64,000 nucleotides of DNA from Thalassospira lucentensis (GTDB lineage Bacteria > Pseudomonadota > Alphaproteobacteria > Rhodospirillales > Thalassospiraceae). The notes beneath the pieces are model-generated. The model was not told the origin of the DNA, did not search any database, and saw only the letters and a program-made list of their open reading frames with translations. Position 1 is the first letter of the stretch. Each line of letters begins with the position of its first letter. Of the stretch, positions 27,353 to 35,988 are shown piece after piece. The translations under genes and the position numbers were made by a program. The DNA lies in the NCBI RefSeq assembly GCF_032921865.1, contig NZ_CP136684.1:1284501-1348500 (forward strand), given 5' to 3'.

Positions 27353-28125
27353 CAGCCACCCCCAGATTTGGCTGCTTTTGCCATTCTGGCGGCACTTTCG
27401 TGCGCCAATGCATCTGCAATGACGATTTCGGCATCGGCCAATGCTTCTGGCGTGCCGATATGGAAATAATCCCCGTCATGAACCAGACCAAAGCAGCGCC
27501 CCGATGCCAATGCCTTGTCGTAAACCAGATTTGATGAAAACGCGCCATCAGGGGTATTTTCAAACAATCGCGGCGACAGGATCTGAACACCGGTAAAGAA
27601 ATACGGGGCAGACACGGCATCGCCGCGACGCTTCAACCGACCATCGACCTGCCAGAAGAAATCACCCGCACCGTCATAACCAAACGCCCCTTCGACCGGA
27701 TAGATCGCAAGCAACGCGTCCATATGGTCCGGATCGAAGGCCTCTGTCAGGCGGTCAAAAAGCGGCTCCGCCCCTTCGGTCCAGAAGACATCCGCATTGG
27801 CAACCAGCACGGCCTGATCATCCAACATTGGCAGGGCCTTTTTCACCCCGCCGCCTGTTTCAAGCAGGTCTTCCTCGGGCGAACAAAGCACCCGCGGCAG
27901 GGTCCGGGTCGCGACGTGGTCTACAATCATCTGCCCCAGATAATGGCTGTTGACCACCGCCTGATCAAAGCCCGCCAAAGCCAGCTTATCCAGTACGTGA
28001 TCAAGCATCGGCTTGCCCGCAACCGGCACCAGCGGCTTTGGCATATGATCGGTGATCGGACGCATGCGTTTGCCAAGCCCGGCAGCCAGAACCATTGCTT
28101 GCGCCTTTGCGTTCTTGTCCCTCAT
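27352..28125 (-). CDS. murU: N-acetylmuramate-1-phosphate uridylyltransferase (MurU-like)
   Basis: About 257 residues of a sugar nucleotidyltransferase: AMVLAAGLGKRMRPITDHMPKPLVPVAGKPM at the N-terminus (GXGXRMXP signature and lysine), VANADVFWTEG for metal binding, and a C-terminal FHIGTPEAL. Preceded by the AmgK-type kinase, it fits the recycling route in which MurNAc is phosphorylated at C1 and then converted to UDP-MurNAc, bypassing de novo synthesis and fosfomycin. The ATG at 28125 (GGGGGC upstream, TGATG overlap with amgK) is preferred; the longer open frame to 28266 lies inside amgK. Confidence 0.88.
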   Translation of the reverse strand: MRDKNAKAQAMVLAAGLGKRMRPITDHMPKPLVPVAGKPMLDHVLDKLALAGFDQAVVNSHYLGQMIVDHVATRTLPRVLCSPEEDLLETGGGVKKALPMLDDQAVLVANADVFWTEGAEPLFDRLTEAFDPDHMDALLAIYPVEGAFGYDGAGDFFWQVDGRLKRRGDAVSAPYFFTGVQILSPRLFENTPDGAFSSNLVYDKALASGRCFGLVHDGDYFHIGTPEALADAEIVIADALAHESAARMAKAAKSGGG

Positions 28126-29222
28126 CAGGATGCCCCCTGTTCGGACGATTGCTGTCGGCTTAAAAGTGACGGAGCCATTCGTGCCTCGACCGGGATATGA
28201 TGTGCAATCCATGCGGCCAGTTCCGGCAGATTGCGGTCTGCATCGCGCACGATCAATTCCCAGCAACGCGGGATGAAATCAAAATAGCGTCGTTTGCCTG
28301 CCTTGATCGCGAGCCAGCCGAACCGACCCAATATCCTGAAATTCCTTACCATATTGCAGGCCGCATAAGACATTTCGAAATCGGAACGATCAAGATTTTC
28401 AAAGGCGGCGCAATATCGGTCCTTCAGGCTGTTTTCAAGTTCGACCCCAATATCATGACGTACATCGCGCAAAAGCGACACCAGATCATAGGGCCGCGGG
28501 GCAATTGCCGCGTCCTGAAAATCAATGATGCCGCAATCCTCGCCGCCCTCGTCATTTTCAACCAGCATCAGATTATCAACGTGATAATCGCGGTGAATGA
28601 TCACCTCGCCGGATTTCCAGCAGTTCGGCAACACGGCCTCAAGCATCGCATCAAATTCGCTGATGGCACGGCTGCGCTTTGCGACATCCGTCACGATCAG
28701 CGGCAGATAATCGTCCTTGAAGCTTTGCAGCATGCGCTTGAAATTGTCTGGTGCGTATCGGACCAGCCCGGAATCCGCACTTTCAAACCGGGTATCACAA
28801 TATTGGTGCAGGGTGATGAGCTGATCCACCGCACGCAGATAAAGTGCCGGTTTGGAGGCCCCGCTCAGATCAAGCGCGCGGGTAAAGGTCAGATCGCCAA
28901 AATCCTCGATCAGGACAAGGCCAAGCGCAACATCGCTTGCATATATCGCGGGGATACGCCAACCGGCTTGCGACAGCAGTGATGTCGTTGCAATAACCGG
29001 CGTGACCGAAGCCGGACGTTCCGGGTTTTCATGAATACCGTGCGGGTCGACACTGATCGCGTCAGGCGGAAAATCCATCAGAAGGGCCGTCTGTCGCCCA
29101 TTATCCAGACGATAATATTTTCGCGCCGATGCATCATCAACCAATGCGACGGGTTCAATATCAGCCCAGCCATTTTCGCGCAGAAATCTGTCGATGACAT
29201 CCTGACGTCCCATCACGGTCAT
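28125..29222 (-). CDS. amgK: N-acetylmuramate/N-acetylglucosamine kinase (AmgK-like phosphotransferase)
   Basis: About 365 residues of the aminoglycoside-phosphotransferase fold. The catalytic loop is VIIHRDYHVDNLML and the metal-binding motif is CGIIDFQDAAIAPRPYDLVSLLRD. N-terminal DDASARKYYRL and LMDFPP match the AmgK family, which phosphorylates MurNAc/GlcNAc at the anomeric position. The start at 29222 overlaps the tsaE stop (ATGA); the frame is open further to 29261 inside tsaE. The amgK-murU pair is a known functional unit. Confidence 0.88.
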   Translation of the reverse strand: MTVMGRQDVIDRFLRENGWADIEPVALVDDASARKYYRLDNGRQTALLMDFPPDAISVDPHGIHENPERPASVTPVIATTSLLSQAGWRIPAIYASDVALGLVLIEDFGDLTFTRALDLSGASKPALYLRAVDQLITLHQYCDTRFESADSGLVRYAPDNFKRMLQSFKDDYLPLIVTDVAKRSRAISEFDAMLEAVLPNCWKSGEVIIHRDYHVDNLMLVENDEGGEDCGIIDFQDAAIAPRPYDLVSLLRDVRHDIGVELENSLKDRYCAAFENLDRSDFEMSYAACNMVRNFRILGRFGWLAIKAGKRRYFDFIPRCWELIVRDADRNLPELAAWIAHHIPVEARMAPSLLSRQQSSEQGAS

Positions 29223-29695
29223 GATGCGACCCCGGGCAGATTTGTTATCCGTTTTTCCCAATCCTCGCCATACGGGACCAGTTGAAAAACGCGCGCATCT
29301 GGGTTTGATCCGGGTTCGATATGAATATCAAGCCGGTCTTGCGGCGTCAGATATTCCAACCGGTCAGGCCATTCAATCAAACTGACACCATCGGCAAAGG
29401 CGTCCTCGATATCAAGTTCGTGGACTTCTTCGGGATCGGAAAGCCGGTAAAGATCGAAATGCCAGACCGGGACCGGATCAAGTTCGTAAACCTGAACCAG
29501 TGTAAAGGTCGGGCTTGGGACTTCTTCATGCGGATTACCGGCAAGCGCGCGGATATAGGCGCGGCAAAACGCGCTTTTCCCCATCCCCAACGTCCCGTGC
29601 ATCAGGATCACGTCACCGGCTTTTGCCAGGGCGGCAAGCTGTCCGGCAAGGGTTTCGGTACCTTTCTGATCACTGACAGTGACTGTCTTGCTCAT
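29219..29695 (-). CDS. tsaE: tRNA threonylcarbamoyladenosine biosynthesis ATPase TsaE
   Basis: 158 residues with a P-loop HGTLGMGKSAFCR near residue 36, SPTFTLVQVYEL and HFDLYRLSDPEEVHELDIEDAF, and IEWPDRL: the full TsaE pattern. TsaE drives ATP-dependent turnover of the TsaB-TsaD complex during t6A37 synthesis. The ATG at 29695 begins MSKTVTVSD; the upstream extension to 29803 is not conserved in character. First gene of the five-gene minus-strand operon; tsaD lies 20 kb away in this window. Confidence 0.93.
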   Translation of the reverse strand: MSKTVTVSDQKGTETLAGQLAALAKAGDVILMHGTLGMGKSAFCRAYIRALAGNPHEEVPSPTFTLVQVYELDPVPVWHFDLYRLSDPEEVHELDIEDAFADGVSLIEWPDRLEYLTPQDRLDIHIEPGSNPDARVFQLVPYGEDWEKRITNLPGVAS

Positions 29696-29925
29696 GATAT
29701 CCGTCGAATAATTGTGTTGTGATCCTAGTTGTAGGGTGATGGACCCACCCTTCGCAATGATTTTACATGCATCGGATAATGCAGGCAGCAGTTTGCCGGA
29801 CAACCTGCAAGAAAGGGCGGTTTACGTTGCGATAAAGGGTCCCAAATGCTATCTCGCACATGTATAGATTGGATAAAGAATTACCGTCGCTTTTATCGAC
29901 CTGATGTTATTTGGATGGAATGAAC

Positions 29926-30948
29926 ATGTCAGACGCGTCGCACAGCACCGATATTGCCATCATTGGCGCCGGCCCTGTCGGTCTTTTCGCCGTTTTCGAA
30001 GCCGGAATGCTTGGGCTTAAAACTCATGTCATCGACGCGCTTGATATGGTTGGCGGACAATGCAGCGCGCTTTATCCGGAAAAGCCGATTTTCGATATTC
30101 CGGCACATCCCCAGATCGCCGGTCAGGACCTGATTGATCAGCTTGCCAAACAGGCCGCCCCGTTCGAGCCGACCTATCATCTCGGTCAGCAGGTCACAAA
30201 GCTTGAAAAACGTGACGATGGCCGTTTCACGCTGGAAACATCCGTCGGCACCATCATTGACGCGGGTGCGGTTGTGATTGCGGCCGGTTGCGGTGCCTTT
30301 GGCCCGAACAAGCCCCCGATGGAAGGCCTTGAAGATTACGAAGGCAGCGGCGGCGTTCAGTATTACGTCAAACGCCGTGCCGATTTCGCGGGCAAAAAGG
30401 TTGTCATTGCCGGTGGTGGTGATTCGGCTGTGGATTGGGCGCTTTCCCTTCATGACATTGCCGAAAAGGTCATGGTTGTTCATCGTCGCCCGAAATTCCG
30501 TGCCGCTCCGGACAGCAGTGCGAAATTGCAGGCCTTGGCCGAAGCCGGAAAGATCGAGATGGTCATTCCCTATCAGCTCAAGAGCCTGAAGGGTGACAAT
30601 GGCAAGCTTTCCCATGTTGTCGTTGCGACGCTCAAGGGCGAGGAACTTGCACTGGAAGCAGATCACCTGTTGCCGTTCTTTGGCCTTGCCATGGAACTTG
30701 GCCCGATTGCCGATTGGGGCCTTAACCTTGATCGCAACCATATTGGTGTCACGCAGGCCACCATGGCAACTTCGGTTCCGGGCATCTTCGCGATTGGCGA
30801 TATCGCGACCTATGACCACAAACTGAAACTGATCCTGTCGGGCTTTGCCGAAGGTGCCAGTGCGATCCATTCCGCGCGCAGCTACCTGTTCCCGGACAAG
30901 GAATTCCATTTCGAATATTCCACCACGACGGGCGTTCCGGCGGAATAA
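29926..30948 (+). CDS. Ferredoxin-NADP+ reductase, type 2 (thioredoxin-reductase-like)
   Basis: About 340 residues. FAD motif IIGAGPVGLFAVFEAGMLG near the N-terminus, then MVGGQCSALYPEKPIFDIPAHPQIAG, which lacks the redox CXXC of thioredoxin reductase and is typical of the homodimeric type 2 ferredoxin-NADP reductases. The NADPH motif is VIAGGGDSAVDWAL with HRRPKFRA, and the second FAD motif GIFAIGDIATYDHKLKLILSGFAEG. It transfers electrons between NADPH and ferredoxin/flavodoxin. ATG at 29926 is preferred (GGA upstream); ATG 29920 and TTG 29911 are in frame. Confidence 0.9.
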   Translation: MSDASHSTDIAIIGAGPVGLFAVFEAGMLGLKTHVIDALDMVGGQCSALYPEKPIFDIPAHPQIAGQDLIDQLAKQAAPFEPTYHLGQQVTKLEKRDDGRFTLETSVGTIIDAGAVVIAAGCGAFGPNKPPMEGLEDYEGSGGVQYYVKRRADFAGKKVVIAGGGDSAVDWALSLHDIAEKVMVVHRRPKFRAAPDSSAKLQALAEAGKIEMVIPYQLKSLKGDNGKLSHVVVATLKGEELALEADHLLPFFGLAMELGPIADWGLNLDRNHIGVTQATMATSVPGIFAIGDIATYDHKLKLILSGFAEGASAIHSARSYLFPDKEFHFEYSTTTGVPAE

Positions 30949-30975
30949 GCCCTGATCAAAAAGGAAAAGCGCACC

Positions 30976-31389
30976 ATGCCCACCACCACAACCACCGATC
31001 TTCATACCGGCGGCTGTCTGTGCGGCGCGGTGCGCTTTTCTGTTTCAGGCGAGCCGACGGGTGGCAATCACTGCCATTGCGGCATGTGCCGCAAGGATAG
31101 TGGCTCAGGCGTCTCAACCTTTGTTACCTTTCCGACGGTAAACCTGAAATGGGATGCCAAACCGGCCGAGTTTGAAAGTTCACCCAACCGGTTTCGCGGC
31201 TTTTGCCCGAAATGCGGGTCAAGCGTTACCTGGCGGCACGGCGATTATCCCGACTTCCTCGATTTCAGGCTTGGCAGCTTCGACGACCCGACGCCTTTCA
31301 AAGCCAAAAAGCATCTATGGATGAGCACAGCCCTGCCCAGTTTTGCCGGAATTGATCCCGGTATCGAACATGTCGATCAGTCCAGCTGA
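30976..31389 (+). CDS. GFA family (glutathione-dependent formaldehyde-activating/CENP-V) protein
   Basis: 137 residues with zinc-ligand pattern GGCLCGAVRF, CHCGMCRKDSGSG and GFCPKCGSSVTWR, the signature of GFA-domain proteins. The name comes from Gfa, proposed to condense formaldehyde with glutathione, but most homologues have no known substrate. It follows the FNR gene by 27 bp and may share its transcript. Confidence 0.9.
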   Translation: MPTTTTTDLHTGGCLCGAVRFSVSGEPTGGNHCHCGMCRKDSGSGVSTFVTFPTVNLKWDAKPAEFESSPNRFRGFCPKCGSSVTWRHGDYPDFLDFRLGSFDDPTPFKAKKHLWMSTALPSFAGIDPGIEHVDQSS

Positions 31390-31410
31390 CCGGGCAGCGT
31401 TGTACTTTTC

Positions 31411-32220
31411 CTAGACGGTCGGGACCGTGCCGCCATCGATGGTATATTCCGCACCATGAATCGACGACGCCCGGCTTGATGCCAGAAAGGCAATCAATTC
31501 TGCCACTTCCTCGGGTTTTGCGGGTCGTCCCAATGGAATGCCTCCCAATGCATCAAGGATGCTTTGGCGCGCGGCTTCCTCGCCGATACCGCCGCCTTCG
31601 GCAATCCGTTCGACCATCGCCTTTGATGCATCGGTATAAATCCACCCCGGCGCAACAGCATTAACCCGCACGCCCTTGGGACCAACTTCCTTCGAAAGAA
31701 CCTTGCTGTAAGTCGTAAGTGCTGCCTTTGCCGCCGCATAGGCCGTTGTTGCGTCAAATAGCGGCAAACGCCGCTGAATTGACGATGTATGCACAACAAT
31801 ACCGCTGCCACGCGCGATCATTTCGGGCACCAGACAGCGATCAAGTCGCACAGCCGACATCAGGTTAAGGTTCAGTTCCTTTTCCCAACCGGCATCGTCG
31901 ATCACGGCAAAGCCACCGGACGGGTTTGACGACCCACCCAGAACGTGGATCAGGATATCAACCCCTCCCATGCGTTCGCGTGCGGCTGCGGCCAGTTTTT
32001 CGACGCCGGCCGTGGTCGAAAGGTCCGCCTGCACATAGCAATCGCTGGCGATATCATCGGGCTTCTCGCCGCGGGCTGCCGTGATCAAGGTTCCCCCACC
32101 GGCTAGCATGCGTTCAAAAACGGCCTTTCCTGTACCTTTGGTGCCGCCGGTCACAACTATGCGTTTCTGCGCAAATTCCTGCGCAGGATCTGGAAGCTGA
32201 AACATTTTATGGTCGCTCAT
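31411..32220 (-). CDS. SDR family oxidoreductase
   Basis: About 269 residues. Cofactor motif VTGGTKGTGKAV, catalytic serine in HTSSIQRR, YAAAK, and C-terminal FLASSRASSIHGAEYTIDGGTVPTV are typical of classical SDRs; the NNAG motif is replaced by HVLGGSS, which is seen in some subfamilies. Substrate unknown. The ATG at 32220 is chosen but ribosome sites are poor; TTG 32241 or ATG 32205 are alternatives. It is 35 bp downstream of a SnoaL-like gene, and that pair is divergent from an HxlR regulator: a small regulated redox module. Confidence 0.85.
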   Translation of the reverse strand: MSDHKMFQLPDPAQEFAQKRIVVTGGTKGTGKAVFERMLAGGGTLITAARGEKPDDIASDCYVQADLSTTAGVEKLAAAARERMGGVDILIHVLGGSSNPSGGFAVIDDAGWEKELNLNLMSAVRLDRCLVPEMIARGSGIVVHTSSIQRRLPLFDATTAYAAAKAALTTYSKVLSKEVGPKGVRVNAVAPGWIYTDASKAMVERIAEGGGIGEEAARQSILDALGGIPLGRPAKPEEVAELIAFLASSRASSIHGAEYTIDGGTVPTV

Positions 32221-32255
32221 TTTACTGGGAAAGTTGTGCAAAAAGTCGCGGTCGC

Positions 32256-32573
32256 CTAACCGATCAGAAGCTTTTCGATCCTGCCATTCGCGAGTTCGAA
32301 CCGGTAATCAAGCTCAATCGGACTGTTGGGAAAGTCACCGCTGACCTTGGCTTTCACGGCAAATTTTTCATCTGCATGAACAACGTCAATCGGCTCGGCC
32401 ACAAAGTTGTATTTTGCTTTGGCATCCGCCATCCACTTCCCGATTTCGGGTCGTCCCTGATGGCGTTGGTTTTCGTCTTCGACAATTGCAGTGTCATTGA
32501 AAGCCGCCGCCTTCTGCTCAACGCTATTGGCGGGATCAAAATATGCGATGATCGGTTCGGGGAGTTTGATCAT
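32256..32573 (-). CDS. SnoaL-like/NTF2-fold small protein
   Basis: 105 residues, starting MIKLPEPIIAYFDPANS with AGGAAC upstream. Motifs AAAFNDTAIVEDENQRHQGRPEIGKWMADAKAKY and LDYRFELANGRIEKLLIG match the SnoaL-like NTF2-fold proteins that bind small hydrophobic ligands, some enzymatic. It probably forms an operon with the SDR downstream. Catalytic function is not predictable. Confidence 0.85.
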   Translation of the reverse strand: MIKLPEPIIAYFDPANSVEQKAAAFNDTAIVEDENQRHQGRPEIGKWMADAKAKYNFVAEPIDVVHADEKFAVKAKVSGDFPNSPIELDYRFELANGRIEKLLIG

Positions 32574-32643
32574 TTCGTTTGTTCCTGTCTGCTTGCTTGT
32601 CAGACAGGCATTTTTCAAACAAACTCACATTTTGGGAAGTACG

Positions 32644-32655
32644 TACTTTAAAGTA
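32644..32655. promoter_or_regulatory. Putative HxlR operator
   Basis: Perfect 12-bp palindrome TACTTTAAAGTA, flanked by further GTA repeats (GTACG to the left, AGTAAC to the right). It lies in the 103-bp gap between the SnoaL-SDR operon and the divergent hxlR gene. AT-rich TACTT/AAGTA dyads are common at HxlR-type binding sites. Confidence 0.6.
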
Positions 32656-32676
32656 AGTAACTAACAGGTTCCAAGC

Positions 32677-33033
32677 ATGGCAAAAACCTACACCCCGGTC
32701 ACTGCAGCATCAGATGTCGAAACGATCTTTAAAATGCTCGAGGGTCGATGGAAGCTGATTATTCTTTTCCATCTGTTCGGTGGTAAAGTCCAACGCTATT
32801 CAGATCTGGAAAAGCTGATCCCCGGCATTTCGCAGAAGATGCTTGCCCAGCAGCTTCGCCAGCTTGAAGCCGATGGTATAATCGAACGCAAGGTTTATCC
32901 GGTGGTTCCGCCCAAGGTGGAGTATCGCATGAGTGAGTGGGGGCAATCACTTTGCCCGGCACTTGATGCATTGCTCAAATGGGCCGAGGCACGCCCCAAG
33001 GATTCCGCGTTACCAGACACCAACAATCAATAA
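32677..33033 (+). CDS. HxlR-family winged-helix transcriptional regulator
   Basis: 118 residues with LEGRWKLIILFHLFGG, RYSDLEKLIPGISQKMLAQQLRQLEADGIIERKVYPVVPPKVEYRMSEWGQSL: the HxlR/MarR-like winged helix. Most HxlR proteins start with a conserved CP-motif cysteine that senses reactive electrophiles; here that region is ASDVETIFKM, so the usual sensing cysteine is absent. It likely autoregulates and represses the divergent SnoaL-SDR operon through the palindrome at 32644-32655. Confidence 0.9.
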   Translation: MAKTYTPVTAASDVETIFKMLEGRWKLIILFHLFGGKVQRYSDLEKLIPGISQKMLAQQLRQLEADGIIERKVYPVVPPKVEYRMSEWGQSLCPALDALLKWAEARPKDSALPDTNNQ

Positions 33034-33059
33034 CGACAATATGCCTCGGACAAATCTGA

Positions 33060-33518
33060 TCAGACAGAAACCCCAAGAAAATCTTCCAGAACGCCAACGA
33101 TCATGCCGTGATCCTCGTGCGAGGCAAGGCCGGATACGGTGATTGCCGCGATCACACCAACGCCTTTGACGCGAACCGGAAAACTGCCGCCGTGGTCGGC
33201 ATAATCGGCAAAATCAATCCCGTGATCGGCAAGTGTCTTGCCCTTGGCTTTCAACGCCATGCCAAACTGCATTGATGATTGATGTTCGCGAAGTGTCAGA
33301 TTGCTTTTGCGCCGTGCCCAAGAATCGTTGGCAGGCTTCGCCCCCAGAAGGGCCGCGTGGAACAGGGTGCGATCCGAAGTCCGGATGTCGACGACAACTG
33401 GGGCATTCTGTGCCCGTGCAACCGCCACAAGGGCCGATCCGATTTCCCACGCTGTTTCCTCGTCAAAGCGATCAAAGACAAGGATGGCTTCCTGGCGTTG
33501 AAGAATTTCAAGATCCAT
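33060..33518 (-). CDS. UPF0303/heme-degrading-domain family protein
   Basis: 152 residues resembling the HbpS/GlcG-like fold of the UPF0303 family: VVVDIRTSDRTLFHAALLGAKPANDSWARRKSNLTLREHQSSMQFG..., DYADHGGSFPVRVKGVGVIAAITVSGLASHEDHGMIV. The biochemical role is not settled; some family members bind heme or cobalamin. The ATG at 33518 follows AGGAG. It is convergent with hxlR and separated from lepA by a terminator. Confidence 0.82.
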   Translation of the reverse strand: MDLEILQRQEAILVFDRFDEETAWEIGSALVAVARAQNAPVVVDIRTSDRTLFHAALLGAKPANDSWARRKSNLTLREHQSSMQFGMALKAKGKTLADHGIDFADYADHGGSFPVRVKGVGVIAAITVSGLASHEDHGMIVGVLEDFLGVSV

Positions 33519-33594
33519 GGCGGGCTCCTGCAACAAAACGGTATGAGAACCTATCCATAGCGCATGGCACGAATTGCCGAAAGCCCTCAAAGAA

Positions 33595-33626
33595 AAAGGC
33601 TGCATCCACAATGGGATGCAGCCTTT
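33595..33626 (-). terminator. Terminator after lepA
   Basis: Perfect 13-bp stem AAAGGCTGCATCC / GGATGCAGCCTTT with a 6-base loop; minus strand continues TTTTTCTTTG. It lies 23 bp past the lepA stop. Confidence 0.9.
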
Positions 33627-33648
33627 GTTTCGATACCGTAATTTCGCT

Positions 33649-35454
33649 CTATTTATCGTCGCTCATCTTAAGAGCGTTGATAAAGGCCGACTGCGGAATT
33701 TCCACCTTGCCGAACTGGCGCATCTTTTTCTTACCGGCCTTCTGCTTATCGAGAAGTTTGCGTTTACGCGAAACGTCACCGCCATAACATTTGGCCGTCA
33801 CGTCCTTGCGCATCGCAGAAACCGTTTCACGCGCGATCACCTTGCCGCCGATGGCGGCCTGAATGGCAACCTTGAACATCTGGCGCGGGATAAGGTCCTT
33901 AAGACGTTTGCAAATCTCGCGGCCACGATGTTCGGCAGCCGAACGGTGAACCATCAATGCAAGCGCATCGACCGGCTCTTCGTTGACGAGAATGGATACC
34001 TTGACCAGATCGCTTTCATCGTAACCAGCCAGTTCGTAATCAAAGCTGGCATAGCCACGCGAAATCGATTTCAGACGGTCATAGAAATCAAACACCACCT
34101 CGTTCAGCGGCAGTTTGTAAACCGCCATCGCCCGGTTCCCGACATAGGTCAGGTCCTGCTGAATACCGCGGCGTTCGGTGCAGAGTGTCAGGATACCGCC
34201 CAGATACTCATCCGGCACCATGATGGATGCCTTGATCCAGGGTTCTTCAATCGCCTTGATCTTGGTGACATCAGGGAAATCCGCCGGGTTATGCAGCAGG
34301 ATATCTTCACCCTTGGTCATCGAGATTTTATAGGAAACCGACGGTGCCGTGGTGATCAGATCAAGTTCGAACTCGCGTTCAAGACGTTCCTGAATGATTT
34401 CAAGATGCAAAAGCCCAAGGAAGCCACAGCGGAAACCAAGTCCAAGTGCGGTCGAGTTTTCCGGTTCGAACTGGAAGGATGCATCGTTAAGGTGCAGCTT
34501 TTCAAGCGCATCCCGCAAAACATCATATTCGCTGGTATCAACCGGGAAAATGCCACAGAACACCACCGGGATGGACGGCTTGAAACCGGCAAGCGGTTTT
34601 GCGCAGGGGCGTTTTTCTTCGGTAATCGTGTCACCGACTTCGCATTCCGCAACGGTTTTCATACCGCAGTTGATAAAGCCGACTTCACCCGGCCCCATTT
34701 CATCAAGCGCAAGCGGCTTGGGCGTAAACACACCGACGCGATCAACCGTATGGGTGACCTTGGCGTTCATGAAGCGGATTTTCTGGCCTTTTTTCAACGT
34801 GCCTTCTTTGACACGCACCAGAATCATGACACCCAGATAGGAATCGTACCAGCTATCGACCAGAAGAACTTCAAGCGGTGCCGCCGGATCGCCCGTAGGT
34901 GCCGGAAGACGATGCACCAATGCTTCGAGCACATCGGGAACACCAAGGCCGGTTTTGGCTGAAATCATCAGCGCGTCACTGGCGTCAATGCCAATCACTT
35001 CTTCGATCTGTTCCTTGACGCGATCCGGTTCTGCGGCAGGCAGATCAACCTTGTTCAGGACCGGCACGATTTCGTGGTTGTTATCAATCGCCTGATAAAC
35101 GTTGGCCAGCGTCTGCGCCTCGACACCTTGGGCGGCATCAACCACCAGAAGCGATCCCTCGCACGCGGCAAGCGAACGCGACACTTCATAGGCGAAGTCC
35201 ACATGGCCCGGCGTATCCATCAGGTTCAGGGTATATTCCTGACCGTCCTTGGCCGTGTATTTCAGACGCACCGCCTGCGACTTGATGGTGATCCCGCGTT
35301 CGCGTTCGATATCCATCGAGTCGAGGACCTGCTCGGACATCTCGCGATCGGTGAGACCGCCGGTAAGCTGGATCAGACGGTCGGCCAGGGTCGATTTACC
35401 GTGGTCGATATGCGCGATAATCGAAAAGTTTCGAATGTTCTTAAGATCGGTCAT
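33649..35454 (-). CDS. lepA: Elongation factor 4 (LepA)
   Basis: 601 residues, the standard length. GTPase motifs: AHIDHGKST (G1), [14 protein letters not shown] (G3), NKVDLP (G4), SAKTG (G5). The LepA-specific C-terminal domain ([15 protein letters not shown] [50 protein letters not shown]) is complete. It acts on 70S ribosomes, affecting translocation and biogenesis. It stands alone with its own promoter and a strong terminator. Confidence 0.98.
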   Translation of the reverse strand: MTDLKNIRNFSIIAHIDHGKSTLADRLIQLTGGLTDREMSEQVLDSMDIERERGITIKSQAVRLKYTAKDGQEYTLNLMDTPGHVDFAYEVSRSLAACEGSLLVVDAAQGVEAQTLANVYQAIDNNHEIVPVLNKVDLPAAEPDRVKEQIEEVIGIDASDALMISAKTGLGVPDVLEALVHRLPAPTGDPAAPLEVLLVDSWYDSYLGVMILVRVKEGTLKKGQKIRFMNAKVTHTVDRVGVFTPKPLALDEMGPGEVGFINCGMKTVAECEVGDTITEEKRPCAKPLAGFKPSIPVVFCGIFPVDTSEYDVLRDALEKLHLNDASFQFEPENSTALGLGFRCGFLGLLHLEIIQERLEREFELDLITTAPSVSYKISMTKGEDILLHNPADFPDVTKIKAIEEPWIKASIMVPDEYLGGILTLCTERRGIQQDLTYVGNRAMAVYKLPLNEVVFDFYDRLKSISRGYASFDYELAGYDESDLVKVSILVNEEPVDALALMVHRSAAEHRGREICKRLKDLIPRQMFKVAIQAAIGGKVIARETVSAMRKDVTAKCYGGDVSRKRKLLDKQKAGKKKMRQFGKVEIPQSAFINALKMSDDK

Positions 35455-35502
35455 ATGGCTGCTTCTGGCACTGGGCGATGGTTATGTCAAAAATTCGGTT
35501 CG

Positions 35503-35530
35503 GTTATTGCCAAAACACGATCGCGTTCAA
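35503..35530 (-). promoter_or_regulatory. Possible lepA promoter
   Basis: Minus-strand TTGAAC (35525-35530) and AATAAC (35503-35508) spaced by 16 bp, about 50 bp upstream of the lepA start. Confidence 0.4.
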
Positions 35531-35988
35531 CATCGATCATTTATCACAAAGCCGGTGTCACGCCGTTTGCATCCTCCCGGTCAGCCCACCCGATCAGGGC
35601 AGCGACATCTGGGAGAGGCGCAGCAGCAAAAGCTGTTCTGCCGCGATACAAGCGGGCGATACCGGCAATTTCGGATCGTCTTGGCCGTCCTGGCGATAAA
35701 AACCAATCGCCAACAGCGGGTTTATAGGGGTTTTTAACTACAATTAGAAGCACTGTGTTTGAATTCGGTTCTGCGAATTCGCCTTCACCCTGCCCCGGAT
35801 TTGCATGATCGTCCCTTCCTTATGACCGCAACAGGCCCCGAGCAAGGGCAAGTTGCTGTCATCGCGCGTTTTTTTATATGAGAACAGACGCATTATTACC
35901 GGTTGAATGCTTTTCAACCGAACAAAAAAAACATAGGCTTTGATGACGGGGCAGTTGGGCAGGATCAGGCAAGGGTGCAACAAAGAAA
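35531..35988. other. Gene-free region between lepA and the histidine kinase
   Basis: No supported gene. A 69-codon minus-strand frame with a GTG start (35544-35753) shows no family resemblance. Two perfect small hairpins occur: GAATTCG / CGAATTC at 35761-35780 and CGGTTGAA / TTCAACCG at 35900-35920, the latter followed by an A-run on the plus strand. They are not terminator-like for the plus strand; they could be protein-binding sites or parts of an unrecognised RNA. Confidence 0.4.

Noticed and set aside
29929..31005. 358-codon frame opposite the ferredoxin-NADP reductase gene
   Set aside because: Antisense shadow; the plus-strand product has all flavin and NADPH motifs.
33574..34962. 462-codon frame opposite lepA
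   Set aside because: Antisense shadow of a fully conserved gene; shares the third-codon bias of lepA and has no family resemblance.
35544..35753. 69-codon minus-strand frame with GTG start between lepA and the kinase gene
   Set aside because: No ribosome site, no family resemblance, mixed codon usage; overlaps the likely lepA promoter region end. Kept only as a note.
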